Assembly (NCBI GenBank): GCA_017431945.1
Contig: JAFRJZ010000026.1
Location: 18,736 to 82,735, forward strand
Direction: 5' to 3'
DNA from: Candidatus Saccharimonadota bacterium
GTDB taxonomy: Bacteria; Patescibacteriota; Saccharimonadia; Saccharimonadales; Saccharimonadaceae
DNA length: 64,000 nt
Shown here: positions 51,379-61,166 of the stretch, one piece after another
Layout of the letters: every line of letters starts with the position of its first letter
Position numbering within the stretch: the first letter of the stretch is position 1
The notes under the pieces: generated by a model
The model's input: only the letters and a program-made list of their open reading frames with translations
Told to the model about the DNA's origin: nothing
Databases searched by the model: none
Position numbers and translations under genes: made by a program

Positions 51379-51924
51379 ATGAGTAAAATTTATGATTTTA
51401 AGGTTAAAACACGCGACGGTAAAGATTTAGATTTGAGCAAGTTTAAAGGTAAGGTGTTACTAATAGTAAATACTGCAACGGGATGTGGATTTACGCCGCA
51501 GTATGAAGGATTAGAAAAATTATACGAAAAATATCATGATAAGGGGTTGGAGATTTTGGATTTCCCTTGCGATCAATTTGGGCATCAAGCACCTGGCACT
51601 AACGAGGAAATTCATAATTTTTGCGTTTTAAAATATGATACGAAATTTGACCAGCTGGCAAAAATTGAGGTGGATGGTGACGAGGCGGAGCCACTTTATA
51701 ACTTTCTCAAAGACGCTCAACCAGAAGACAAAGTTCCTGAAGGCATGAAGGAAAAACTTACCATGAAGGCGCTCGGTAAATTGGGCAAATTTGCAAAAGA
51801 AAAGGGCTTTATCAAGTGGAACTTTACCAAATTCTTGGTAGACAGAGACGGTAACGTGGTGGAGCGTTATGCACCAACCTATACGCCAGAGCTAATCGAG
51901 GAGGACTTGAAGAAATATGTATGA
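51379..51924 (+). CDS. Glutathione/thioredoxin peroxidase (GPx family)
   Basis: 181 residues with the GPx signature NTATGCGFTPQYEGLEKLY (Cys36 in place of selenocysteine), DFPCDQFG and WNFTKFLVDR. It reduces peroxides, probably using thioredoxin because trxB overlaps its end by eight bases. Confidence 0.9.
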   Translation: MSKIYDFKVKTRDGKDLDLSKFKGKVLLIVNTATGCGFTPQYEGLEKLYEKYHDKGLEILDFPCDQFGHQAPGTNEEIHNFCVLKYDTKFDQLAKIEVDGDEAEPLYNFLKDAQPEDKVPEGMKEKLTMKALGKLGKFAKEKGFIKWNFTKFLVDRDGNVVERYAPTYTPELIEEDLKKYV

Positions 51925-52828
51925 TACGATAATCATTGGTGCAGGACCGGCAGGACTGACAGCAGCGATTTATATGCGGCGCGCCAACAAGAAAACTTTG
52001 GTTTTGGAAGCAAAAGTATGTGGTGGACAAATTGTCAACACTATGGATATCGAAAATTATCCAGCTGAGATGCATATTTCGGGCATGGAGCTTTCGGACA
52101 GATTGCAAAACCAAGCGAAGGAATTGGGGGCTGAGATTAAATACGAAAAAGCAATTGAAATCAGGAAAATTGACGATTTTTATGAAGTAGTAACTGATGA
52201 GAGCAAGCATAAAACGCGTACGCTGATTGTAGCGACTGGCGCTGATAATCGCAAACTCGGCTTAGAGAATGAAGACGAACTGCTAGGCAAAGGTGTGTCT
52301 TACTGTGCAACTTGTGACGGCGCGTTTTATAAAGACAAAGATGTCGCAGTAGTTGGAGGTGGCAACACGGCACTTGAAGAAGCGCTGTATTTATCTAAGA
52401 TTGCTAGCAAAGTATATTTAATACATCGCGGTAATATGTTTAGTGGCGACGAGAAGACGGTGGACTTACTAAAAAAGCAGAAAAACGTCAAAATGATAAT
52501 GAATAGTAATGTAGTGGAAATGATTACCGGTGATGATGGTAAGTTAATGGAAATAAAAGTCGTAGATGACGATGACAAAGAAAGCTCGGTGAAGGTGGAT
52601 GGAGTGTTTATTGCGATTGGTTACATCCCGGAAACACAGAACTTTGCTAAGCTAATCAAACTGAATCGGGCTGGATATGTGAAGGCGGATGAAGATTGCG
52701 AGACTAACGAGCCGGGGATTTTCGTGGCAGGTGATGCGCGTACTAAGGAGGTGCGACAATTAGTGACCGCCACTAGTGATGGCGCAATCGCTGCCACCAA
52801 GGCAATTAAATATCTCAATAATTTGTAA
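51917..52828 (+). CDS. trxB: Thioredoxin reductase
   Basis: 303 residues. FAD-binding GAGPAGLTAAIY, redox CATC (about 134-137), the NADPH-binding VVGGGNTALEEALYL and GIFVAGDAR. It pairs with the peroxidase as a two-gene oxidative defence unit. Its last 14 bases overlap the convergent CAP gene. Confidence 0.94.
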   Translation: MYDTIIIGAGPAGLTAAIYMRRANKKTLVLEAKVCGGQIVNTMDIENYPAEMHISGMELSDRLQNQAKELGAEIKYEKAIEIRKIDDFYEVVTDESKHKTRTLIVATGADNRKLGLENEDELLGKGVSYCATCDGAFYKDKDVAVVGGGNTALEEALYLSKIASKVYLIHRGNMFSGDEKTVDLLKKQKNVKMIMNSNVVEMITGDDGKLMEIKVVDDDDKESSVKVDGVFIAIGYIPETQNFAKLIKLNRAGYVKADEDCETNEPGIFVAGDARTKEVRQLVTATSDGAIAATKAIKYLNNL

Positions 52829-53738
52829 AGTATTGAGACCAGTAGGTCTGATATTGGGTGGTGGGGTCAAAAGTGAAACCGACGGAGAGCTTGGTGAAAT
52901 CGCCGTTCAGAATGTTGGCGCGGTGTTCGGGGGAGTTCATCCAGAGGGCCACGACGGTGGCGGGCGAGACGGCGGCGTTGCCGACGGCGAGATTTTCGCC
53001 ACTGACGCCACCTTCGCTAGGAATCGGACAGGCGGTGGACCACTGAGTGCCACTGGGGCGAGTGTGAGAATAATTGTTGACAATTTCTTCGGCACGAAGG
53101 CTGGCGGCGGCTTCACAAGTCTCACCCCAACTGAGTACGGAGAGATTATTATTCACCCGCTCTTTGTTGACGACATCAAGAACTTCATGACGCCATTCGT
53201 CAATTGGCGGCGAAACTACTGTGAGGCTGATAGTATCATGGCGTGCGCCATCATAAGTACCAGCAGTGATGGTGGTAGTGCCGGTGCCGGTGATGATGGG
53301 GTATTTACAAGTTTTAGAATCGTACCCGAGCCAGGTGCGAGCGGTGGCGTAAAAACCGGAGATGACTTCGGGGTTACTAGTCTGCCAGTACATATCGCCG
53401 ATATCCTTGAGGCCGCCGCCGACACAGAGGTCGTAATTAGCAGTTTGATACATGGAGATATCATTCTCATTCCAAAGTTGATCGCCAGGAACTGGGTCGT
53501 CGCTGATACCTTCGGCGGTCTTGCTACCGGCGAGAGCGTAGGCGGTTTCGTCATCAAAAAGGGCGGCGCCAGGAGCGGCTTGATCGGTAACATCCGAATA
53601 CTCTGACACTACACGAAATTCGATACCTTCGTTAAGACCAATGGCACTAGCAATCAAAATCCCCGCAATCACAATTGCCACTGCGTTCAAAGAAAGCAGA
53701 ATCGTGAGCCTGGTTTGCTTGAGCATTACACTGGCCAT
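52815..53738 (-). CDS. Secreted CAP/SCP-domain protein
   Basis: 307 residues with an N-terminal membrane segment, an intermediate domain and a C-terminal CAP domain (LDVVNKERVNNNLSVLSWGETCEAAASLRAEEI, SHTRP, GENLAVG, NSPEHRANILNGDFTKLSVGF). The His/Glu cavity is present. CAP proteins act outside the cell; the role is unknown. Confidence 0.85.
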   Translation of the reverse strand: MASVMLKQTRLTILLSLNAVAIVIAGILIASAIGLNEGIEFRVVSEYSDVTDQAAPGAALFDDETAYALAGSKTAEGISDDPVPGDQLWNENDISMYQTANYDLCVGGGLKDIGDMYWQTSNPEVISGFYATARTWLGYDSKTCKYPIITGTGTTTITAGTYDGARHDTISLTVVSPPIDEWRHEVLDVVNKERVNNNLSVLSWGETCEAAASLRAEEIVNNYSHTRPSGTQWSTACPIPSEGGVSGENLAVGNAAVSPATVVALWMNSPEHRANILNGDFTKLSVGFTFDPTTQYQTYWSQYFTNY

Positions 53739-53741
53739 GGG

Positions 53742-55088
53742 CTATTTCCTCATATGCAATTTGGATTCAGCAACCGCAGCGACTAGATTAATGATCATCT
53801 CAATTTGCACCAAATCGCGACGCTCAAAATGTTTCTTGCTGGTAGGCTGGCCAATAATAACCTGACCGAAAACTTGGCCTTTAGCGTTATGTAACTCAGC
53901 AATAGCGTTGATGTCTTGCTTGGCAGCGATGCGACTGACTGGTTCGTTGAAATTTTGCCAGATACTGTCTTTGGCGGGTTTGAGATTGCTGATTTGAACA
54001 ATTTCGTCGGCAGATAGAGAAAGTTTTTCGGAGCCATAGAGTCTACCATTAACGATAAAGCCAACAAAACTAAAGTGCATATGCTCAGCCAAAAAGGAAG
54101 CTAGGTCTTTTGCGCTAACGTTTTGGGGAGCTATCTTGTTTAATTTACGCACGACATAAGCGATGTCAACTTGCTTGGTAGAGATAAGTGAACGAACGAC
54201 GGCGCTCACTTCGTTGATGACTGGCATCAGTAAAAGCATAATTAAAACCATAATAAAGTTTAGCAATAATACTTCTGGCGAAGGATTAGCGCCATGAAAT
54301 AGAGCTTTGAAAATCACGTAGAAAATTAGCATATAAATTAAAGCCCCAGAAGCCATAATGATAACGTAAGAAAGGATTTTCATCCATATATTAGAAAGTA
54401 TAATCGTGCGGTAACGTAAGACGGCATAATAAAAAGCGAGCATAGTGATACAAATTGCAAATGGTCCTGCCCAGAGCCAATTACAGTTGCCGAATAAAGG
54501 TAGAATTAGGTCACAGCTAAGGGAAAAGAGGCTGTTAACCGAAAGCCCAGTAAGAAAAATTAGATAGCCGCCACGATTTTTTTTACTATGTGTATGAAGA
54601 GTGCGATATAACAAAAATATGAGTGCTAATATCGTAGCTATGCCGATGAAACCGCCATAAAACCAAAAACTGAACCCATTAATAAAATTAATAACGTTGT
54701 CGCCGTTACGATTGAGACTAATTGAGGAATAGAAGAGGTTAGGGTAATTAATAACGAAATACACTAAAATTCCGCCAAATACTGCCATTAAAATAGTTAA
54801 AAATTTACCGACGCGATAATTCCAGCTCGCGAAACCGAGAAGGGCGATTATCATGAGTAGCGAACCGATAAAAATTAATGAAACCCAAACAACAGCAGCA
54901 TTGATATCATTTGTGGTTAGGGCAAAGAAAGCACCGACGGAAACAACCCAAAGTGCAGAGCCAATGGTAGCGACCAGGAACCAAGCGTTAGTGGTACGTT
55001 CTTTTTTGGTAGCACCGGCAAACACAACAATACCTGAAAGAATAGTAAGAATTGCTACTATAGTAAGCAATAAAGTGATTATTTGCAT
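53742..55088 (-). CDS. 7TM membrane protein with histidine-kinase-like sensor half
   Basis: 448 residues with about eight membrane helices in the first two-thirds, reminiscent of the N-terminal 7TM region of some histidine kinases, followed by a GAF-like segment (about 330-440). No kinase core (HATPase motifs) is present, so it cannot phosphorylate. It might sense something and pass it on by contact. It lies four bases before the CAP gene. Confidence 0.65.
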   Translation of the reverse strand: MQIITLLLTIVAILTILSGIVVFAGATKKERTTNAWFLVATIGSALWVVSVGAFFALTTNDINAAVVWVSLIFIGSLLMIIALLGFASWNYRVGKFLTILMAVFGGILVYFVINYPNLFYSSISLNRNGDNVINFINGFSFWFYGGFIGIATILALIFLLYRTLHTHSKKNRGGYLIFLTGLSVNSLFSLSCDLILPLFGNCNWLWAGPFAICITMLAFYYAVLRYRTIILSNIWMKILSYVIIMASGALIYMLIFYVIFKALFHGANPSPEVLLLNFIMVLIMLLLMPVINEVSAVVRSLISTKQVDIAYVVRKLNKIAPQNVSAKDLASFLAEHMHFSFVGFIVNGRLYGSEKLSLSADEIVQISNLKPAKDSIWQNFNEPVSRIAAKQDINAIAELHNAKGQVFGQVIIGQPTSKKHFERRDLVQIEMIINLVAAVAESKLHMRK

Positions 55089-55379
55089 TGGAAATCTCCA
55101 TTTAATTTCTGCATACTATTATAGCACAAACGGAATAAAAAATGTGAGTCATTAGAATTTTAGTCTCGCGACTCACCGTCGCTCAAAAGCCCAGTATCTT
55201 GATCGTCGACTGTTCGGCCGCCATTACCTATCAGATGATAAACGCATTTTAATTACACCATAAACCGAAATATTCTATGGTGTATTTTCTTCTTAGCCTG
55301 TATTATACCACAGAGATTATCTTTTTCGGATTTGTGCTTCGTGATATAATGGAGCTAGAATTACAAAAAAGGAGTAGAA

Positions 55380-57104
55380 ATGTCAGTTAAAAAACGGGAG
55401 CGCGTGGGCAAGGTGCGTGGTAAAGTTTTGTGCCTTGGAGGCGGAAGATATTGTATAAATGAGCCAGCGCCACGAGTACCATCGTGGTTAAGTAGCGTGA
55501 TGTTGTCAGATTTTATTGGTATGACTTGTCGGAGGGCACGAGCATTTGATAACTATACGCGCAAAGAATTAAAACGGGACTCTAAGATTGCTGCAAGAGC
55601 CTTAATGGCTTGTGGCGTTCAACCCGGCGATTGTGTTATTATACTTGATAATTATTATCCAGGAATTTGCATGGTTTATGCCGCTATGCGAATCGGGGCG
55701 ATTGCGATACCATTTTCTGAAAGTGTGTCCGATGAAACATTAGCAAATTTAATAAAAAGTCGTGATTGCAATTCGGTGTTGGTCGCAAACGACAAAACTG
55801 CAAAATATGCCGAAAATTTTTGTGCGCTAACAAACAATAAATGTAAGTGTGTTTTTAGTATTAATACTGAAAAATTAAAAGAGACGAATCCTGACATACG
55901 AGCAAAGTACCATGATTATCGCAATTTAGGGTTACTGGCAAGATTTTGCAAAAAACGGTTGAAAATTCCTTGGTCAACAGGCCAAACAATTATGATTGGT
56001 AGCTCAAGTGGCACGAGTGGTGAAGCAAAACTTTTTCCTTATGTTGATAAACATATAATATTTTCAGCATTATCGTCACGTGCAGCTTCACGGATGCCAT
56101 TATTTAAAAAGGGTGAAGAAACTTGGTTGTCAGTAGTGCCGCTGCAGCGTCCGTACGGGCTTATCACTTCCACGCTAGTTCCTAGTTGGGGGCGACGTCG
56201 CATCCGTTTTGTCCATCCCGAAGATACTATCGACGATCTTTACAAGGAATCGGATGTAATTTCTTGTGCGCCAGATTTTCTTGACATTACAGAGGCTGAA
56301 TTAACTATTAGTGGCTATGATTTAACAAGTGGCGGCGACGAAAAACCTATCACACTAATCATTGGCGGCGCCCATCTGACGCCTTATCGCATTGAACAAT
56401 TTCGTAGTTTTATGCATGTGCACGGTTTTCGCCCTAAAATCTGTTACGGCTATGGTACGAGCGAGTCGAGCGGTTGTATTTCGGTTGCAGTCGGTGGCGA
56501 ATATCGCCCTGACACTATTGGGCGACTTTGCCCAGGAGTAAAAGTTTGGTTGCGCAAAGAGGACGGTTCGCCTTACCGTTTGGGAGAAACCGGACAACTT
56601 TGGGTTGCAGGAGATGGCGTAATTAACACTTATGACAATAGTGCTTTAAATGACGACCATATTTGCTACGACGATAATGGTGAAGTGTGGGTTGATACAG
56701 GTGATTATGTAAGCCTGCAACAAAGTGGGTATTTAATCTTTCGTCATAGTGAAAAAGATTTTTATTTTACTGATACCCATGAAAAAATCTTTCCTGCTAA
56801 GGCAGAAGAACTCATTAATAATATGGAGGGAGTAAAAAAATGTTGGGTACTCGGCGACAAGGAACGCTGTATAAGCGCCGCTTTTATAACACCGATGGAT
56901 GGTATAGACGGGCAAGAACTAATTAAAAATATTCAACAAACTATACTTCATGCAAAAACTAAAAATCAAGAGTTTCTAACTTCAGCAGAGGTGCCAAATT
57001 ATTACGAAATTGTAGAATTAGATGAAATAAAAGAAAATGATGCCGGAAAACGCGATAAAAAAACTAAAGATTATTTATTCAATAAAATTTTTGGTGAAAA
57101 CTAA
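55380..57104 (+). CDS. AMP-binding (adenylate-forming) ligase
   Basis: 574 residues of the ANL superfamily. P-loop-like GSSSGTSGEAK (about 201-211), a CYGYGTSESSG motif, WVDTGDY and a C-terminal domain with ENDAGKRDKKTKD holding the catalytic Lys region. It activates a carboxylate as AMP ester, possibly a fatty acid; no CoA or carrier partner lies next to it. A TATAAT and GGAG lie upstream. Confidence 0.8.
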   Translation: MSVKKRERVGKVRGKVLCLGGGRYCINEPAPRVPSWLSSVMLSDFIGMTCRRARAFDNYTRKELKRDSKIAARALMACGVQPGDCVIILDNYYPGICMVYAAMRIGAIAIPFSESVSDETLANLIKSRDCNSVLVANDKTAKYAENFCALTNNKCKCVFSINTEKLKETNPDIRAKYHDYRNLGLLARFCKKRLKIPWSTGQTIMIGSSSGTSGEAKLFPYVDKHIIFSALSSRAASRMPLFKKGEETWLSVVPLQRPYGLITSTLVPSWGRRRIRFVHPEDTIDDLYKESDVISCAPDFLDITEAELTISGYDLTSGGDEKPITLIIGGAHLTPYRIEQFRSFMHVHGFRPKICYGYGTSESSGCISVAVGGEYRPDTIGRLCPGVKVWLRKEDGSPYRLGETGQLWVAGDGVINTYDNSALNDDHICYDDNGEVWVDTGDYVSLQQSGYLIFRHSEKDFYFTDTHEKIFPAKAEELINNMEGVKKCWVLGDKERCISAAFITPMDGIDGQELIKNIQQTILHAKTKNQEFLTSAEVPNYYEIVELDEIKENDAGKRDKKTKDYLFNKIFGEN

Positions 57105-57121
57105 AAAACTTGTGAATAAAA

Positions 57122-57148
57122 AACCGTTTCTCGTAAATAGAAACGGTT
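57122..57148 (-). terminator. Hairpin between AMP-ligase and decayed ligase
   Basis: AACCGTTTCT with AGAAACGGTT; T-run on the minus-strand side. Confidence 0.6.
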
Positions 57149-57156
57149 AGATACAA

Positions 57157-57447
57157 TCAAGCCTGAGTTTGTTCTTTTGCAATAGCTTCTAGTTTTTTGC
57201 GGTCGATTTTACCTGAACCCATAAAAGGCATTTATTCGACAAAAGCCACACCGCACTCAAAGTTGCCGTTCTTGCCAACTACTACACAGCAATGTTCAAC
57301 TAGGCTGCATCCCTCGATAAATCACCAGTATCAAACCAACGCGCACTGCCATCATCGAAGAAAGCTTTACGAGTGGTTAGTGGATCATCGTAATAATCTT
57401 CGCAGAGCGATTTGGAAGAAATCAAGATTTTCCCCTTTTCGCCGTAT
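57157..57447 (-). pseudogene. Decayed C-terminal end of a second adenylate-forming ligase
   Basis: On the minus strand the frames read GKILISSKSLCEDYYDDPLT, FFDDGSARWFDTGDL, then a stop, then CVVVGKNGNFECGVAFVE, a stop, and MPFMGSGKIDRKKLEAIAKE. These are the WFDTGDL and GKIDRKKLE motifs of an acyl-AMP ligase, with in-frame stops. It is a remnant next to an intact member of the same superfamily. Confidence 0.82.
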
Positions 57448-57494
57448 CAATGCCCTTATCTGTAATTATAACGCATTTTTGATATAATAGTAGT

Positions 57495-58706
57495 ATGGGA
57501 AATACTAATACTGTAAATGGAGATTTTTCGACTAGAGTGCCTTTAGCGGAACGAATGCGGCCGCAAAAATTATCTGACGTGGTAGGCCAAGACGAAATTA
57601 TTGGTGAGGGTAAGATTTTGACAGAAATTGTACGCAAAGGTGAACCGGTGAATTTGATTTTTTGGGGACCACCGGGTACTGGCAAGACGACTTTAGCAAG
57701 AATTTTGGCCAAGGAATTTAAGGCTGACTTCGTGGAATTATCGGCAGTGACGGCGGGTAAAAAAGATATTACTGAAGTAGTAGAGCGCGCCAAGCAGAAT
57801 TGGAATCTAAAAATCAGAACAGTGCTTTTCGTGGACGAAATCCATCGTTTTAACAAAGCCCAACAGGACGCGTTTTTGCCGCACGTGGAGAGCGGGCTGA
57901 TTATTTTAATCGGCGCGACGACGGAAAACCCCTCATTCGAAGTAATCTCGCCACTATTGTCGCGGTCGCGCGTGGTGGTAGTGGCGCCGCTGGCAAAGTC
58001 GGCAATCGTGGAGGTGTTGAAACGAGCGGTGAAAGCCGAGAAGGCGTCGCGACGGATTGGCACTAAAGCGCTAGATTATATCGCTGAACTGTCGGGTGGT
58101 GACGCTAGGTCGGCGCTGGGTGATTTGGAATTAGCATTATCGCTGGCTGATAAAGTAGACGTCGAAGTAGTAAAACAAGCGGCAGGGCGTAAAGTGCCTG
58201 GATATGATAAAAAAGGCGATAATCATTATGATAATATTTCAGCATTTATAAAATCAATGCGAGGACGCGATGTGGATGCAGCACTGTATTATCTCGCGCG
58301 GATGGTGGAAGCGGGCGAAGACCCGAAATTTATCGCGCGCAGAATGGTGATTTTTGCTAGCGAAGACATTGGTCTCGCCGGCAATGGCGCTTTGAATTTA
58401 GCGGTGAGTTGTTTTGAAGCGGTAGAGAGAATTGGCATGCCAGAAAGTGGATTGATTCTGGCGCATGTGACTACAGTACTTACAAAAGCACAAAAATCAC
58501 GTCAGACCACCGACGCTTGGTATGCGGCGCAAGATTTAGCACGCAAATCAATGGGATTGCCGGTGCCGATTTGGTTACGTAATGCGCCGACTAAACTGAT
58601 GAAAGAGATGGGTTTTGGCAAGGGTCAAAAGTGGGAAGCGGGTTTTCATTTAGACAAAAACTACTTACCGGACGAAATAAAAGATCAGAAAATCTTTAAG
58701 GATTAG
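57495..58706 (+). CDS. rarA: Replication-associated recombination protein A (RarA/MgsA)
   Basis: 403-residue AAA+ ATPase with Walker [14 protein letters not shown] (57-69), Walker [12 protein letters not shown] and the sensor region [11 protein letters not shown]. It acts at stalled replication forks. TAATAGTAG before ATG gives no strong ribosome site. Confidence 0.93.
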   Translation: MGNTNTVNGDFSTRVPLAERMRPQKLSDVVGQDEIIGEGKILTEIVRKGEPVNLIFWGPPGTGKTTLARILAKEFKADFVELSAVTAGKKDITEVVERAKQNWNLKIRTVLFVDEIHRFNKAQQDAFLPHVESGLIILIGATTENPSFEVISPLLSRSRVVVVAPLAKSAIVEVLKRAVKAEKASRRIGTKALDYIAELSGGDARSALGDLELALSLADKVDVEVVKQAAGRKVPGYDKKGDNHYDNISAFIKSMRGRDVDAALYYLARMVEAGEDPKFIARRMVIFASEDIGLAGNGALNLAVSCFEAVERIGMPESGLILAHVTTVLTKAQKSRQTTDAWYAAQDLARKSMGLPVPIWLRNAPTKLMKEMGFGKGQKWEAGFHLDKNYLPDEIKDQKIFKD

Positions 58707-60489
58707 TTTTCGTCCAAAAACGCCCCTGACTGACGCGACCATAATTTAGAGTAAGGACCTTTTTGCTTGAGTAGCGCCTGATGAGTTCCTTGTTCGGCGA
58801 TTTTTCCATCCTCTAATACTACGATGCGATCAAGGCTGGCAACAGTAGAAAGGCGGTGTGCAATAACGATGCTGGTACGATTTTTCATTAATTTCAGCAA
58901 GGCATCTTGAATTAACGCTTCAGATTCTGAGTCTAGAGCAGAAGTAGCTTCGTCCAGCACTAGAATGGGAGCATTTTTAGAATTGCGCGAGCAATTGCAA
59001 TGCGTTGGCGTTGACCGCCTGAAAGTTTTACGCCGCGTTCGCCAACCATGGTATCGTACCCCTCTGGTAAATCTTTGATAAAATCGTGTGCATTAGCAAG
59101 TTTTGCGGCACGCTCAATTTCTTCTTTGGTGGCGTTTGGTTTTCCATAGCCTATGTTTTCGCTGATAGAACGATGAAAAAGTGCTGTTTCCTGTGGCACG
59201 TAAGCAATGCTGCTGCGCAATGATTCCTGCGTAACTTTTTTAATGTCTTGGCCATCAATCATGATTGAGCCATCTTTGACATCTGCAAAACGTAATAGCA
59301 ACTTAGTGAGCGTGGTTTTGCCAGAGCCAGATACTCCCACTAAACCAATCCGCTCACCTGGTTTGATATCTAGAGAAAAGTTTTCAAATATAGAAGACTT
59401 GGCATCGGCGTGACGGAAGGTTATATTGGAGAAATCAATTTTGGCATCGGTAACTTTTAAAGGCTTTGCGCCTTCTAAGTCGGTAACTTCGTCTTGCATA
59501 TCCAAAATTTCAGTCATTTCTTTTGCATCGCCAAAGACTCGATTCATATCTTTGAAAATGTTATTGAAATTCCAAAGATAATTGGCGATTGTATTTGTGT
59601 ATTGAAATACTAGCAATAGAGTGCCTAAAGTGACTCCAAAGACTCCTTGGCCGGCAAGAAGAAAAACTAATGTAGCAACCGTGATACTGAAATAAATTAT
59701 ATCAAAACCAATATTGCGTTTAATATCTGCTCTTAGAAGATTGGTAGTGGCATGAATTACTTTTTTATTAAAGCTATCGAAACGTTTGCGCTCATGCTTT
59801 TCATTAGCATAAGACTTGACGGACAGTATATTAGTAATGCTATCGGCAAGCTGTCCAGTGCGGCGATTTTCGGAGTCGGCTTGTCTTAAATTTAATGGAG
59901 TGATTTTACGAAAGGCGAGGTAGGCAATGGCGATATAAAGAACGATAAATATAAGCATGCCGGTAGCAAAAAGTGGCACGCGCGAGAACAAAATAATTTC
60001 GGCAGAAATGATAGTAGTAAAAAGCGGGATAATTGACCAAATTACATTATCCATAAAACGCTCATAAGCGCTGACAAATTTATTGGTTTGCGATACTAGC
60101 GAACCGGAGAAGCGCTCATTATGAAACTGCATGGATTGTTCGGCTACCGCATTAAAGCAAAGATTAGAAAGGCGATACATGGCATAAATTTCCATTTTCC
60201 AACACCAATATACGCGAAGCTCCCCTAAAATATCGGAAAAAATTATCCGTATCACTATCACAAAAATTGCTTCAGGAACGAGAACTTGTTGAACATAATC
60301 AAGTGATGGGTTTGCGGTAACTTTAGCAATAATGTCAGCGATAAAATAAGTCAAGAAAACATCACGACAAAAAATTACCAATGGGGTGCTAGCAAAAGCA
60401 CCGATTACTAGCCCCTTATGGTGCCATTGTGCGCCAAAAAAATAATGCAATGTGCGTCCGACTAACGCTTTTTTCTTACTTTTTGTCAT
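58703..60489 (-). pseudogene. ABC exporter split by a frameshift in a poly-A run
   Basis: A half-size ABC exporter: about six membrane helices, Walker A GVSGSGKTT, signature LSGGQRQR, then a break; the next frame continues with LDEATSALD and the H-loop AHRLSTV. At 58974-58978 the gene has five A (coding strand); six would restore [17 protein letters not shown]. It is a real mutation, a phase-variable tract or a sequencing error. I prefer the ATG at 60489, six bases after TATAAT. Confidence 0.8.
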
Positions 60490-60533
60490 ATCCATATTAT
60501 ATATGATATAATATCTGTAGTAAAGGAGTAAAA

Positions 60534-61064
60534 ATGGCAGACTTTAATAAAATTTTAGAGCCGGGGGATTATCAAAATAACAAAGTAAACGTGGTGATTG
60601 AGATTCCGACGGGTTCAAATCACAAGATTGAGTGGGATCGCGAAAATGCTTGCTTTATGTTAGACCGAATTGAGCCAATTGCGTTTGCTAAGCCCTGCAA
60701 CTACGGCTTCATCCCACAAACCCTAGACGAAGACGGCGACGAGCTAGATGTGTTAATGATTACCGATCAGCCTTTGACTACTGGTATTTGGATGAAAGCC
60801 AGGGTGCTCGGCGTAATGAAATTTGTTGATGATGGTGAAGTAGATGACAAAATCATCTGCGTACCAGAAGACGATCGTAACAATGGCGACCACTACCAAA
60901 TGCTGGAAGACTTGCCAGAACGTTTGATTGAGCAAATTGAATTTCACTTTAATCACTACAAAGACTTGAAGAAACCTGGTACGACTAAGGTAATTGAGTT
61001 TGCCGGCGTAGGCGCCGCAAAAGAGGTCATCGAGGCTGCGATTGCACGCTGGAAAGATCGCTAA
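60534..61064 (+). CDS. ppa: Inorganic pyrophosphatase
   Basis: 176-residue family I enzyme hydrolysing pyrophosphate. The active-site stretch EDGDELDVLMI and YGFIPQT, with the acidic EDDRNNGDHY loop, are typical. GGAG is upstream of ATG. Confidence 0.95.
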   Translation: MADFNKILEPGDYQNNKVNVVIEIPTGSNHKIEWDRENACFMLDRIEPIAFAKPCNYGFIPQTLDEDGDELDVLMITDQPLTTGIWMKARVLGVMKFVDDGEVDDKIICVPEDDRNNGDHYQMLEDLPERLIEQIEFHFNHYKDLKKPGTTKVIEFAGVGAAKEVIEAAIARWKDR

Positions 61065-61075
61065 GATAATTTGAT

Positions 61076-61166
61076 TAAAAAGGCGAAACATCTTTTTTCG
61101 AGGGAGTAAGACTTGGGCTAGCGCCCCGGAGCGCTCCCGAGAAAAAACGATGTTTCGCTTTTTTAT
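61076..61166. repeat. Palindromic element between ppa and glyS
   Basis: Arms 61076-61104 and 61137-61166 (TAAAAA-GCGAAACATC...TTTTTTC) are inverted copies with a few single-base differences. The core GACTTGGGCTAGCGCCCCGGAGCG is GC-rich. The right arm contains the glyS stop codon. Probably also a terminator for both genes. Confidence 0.75.
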
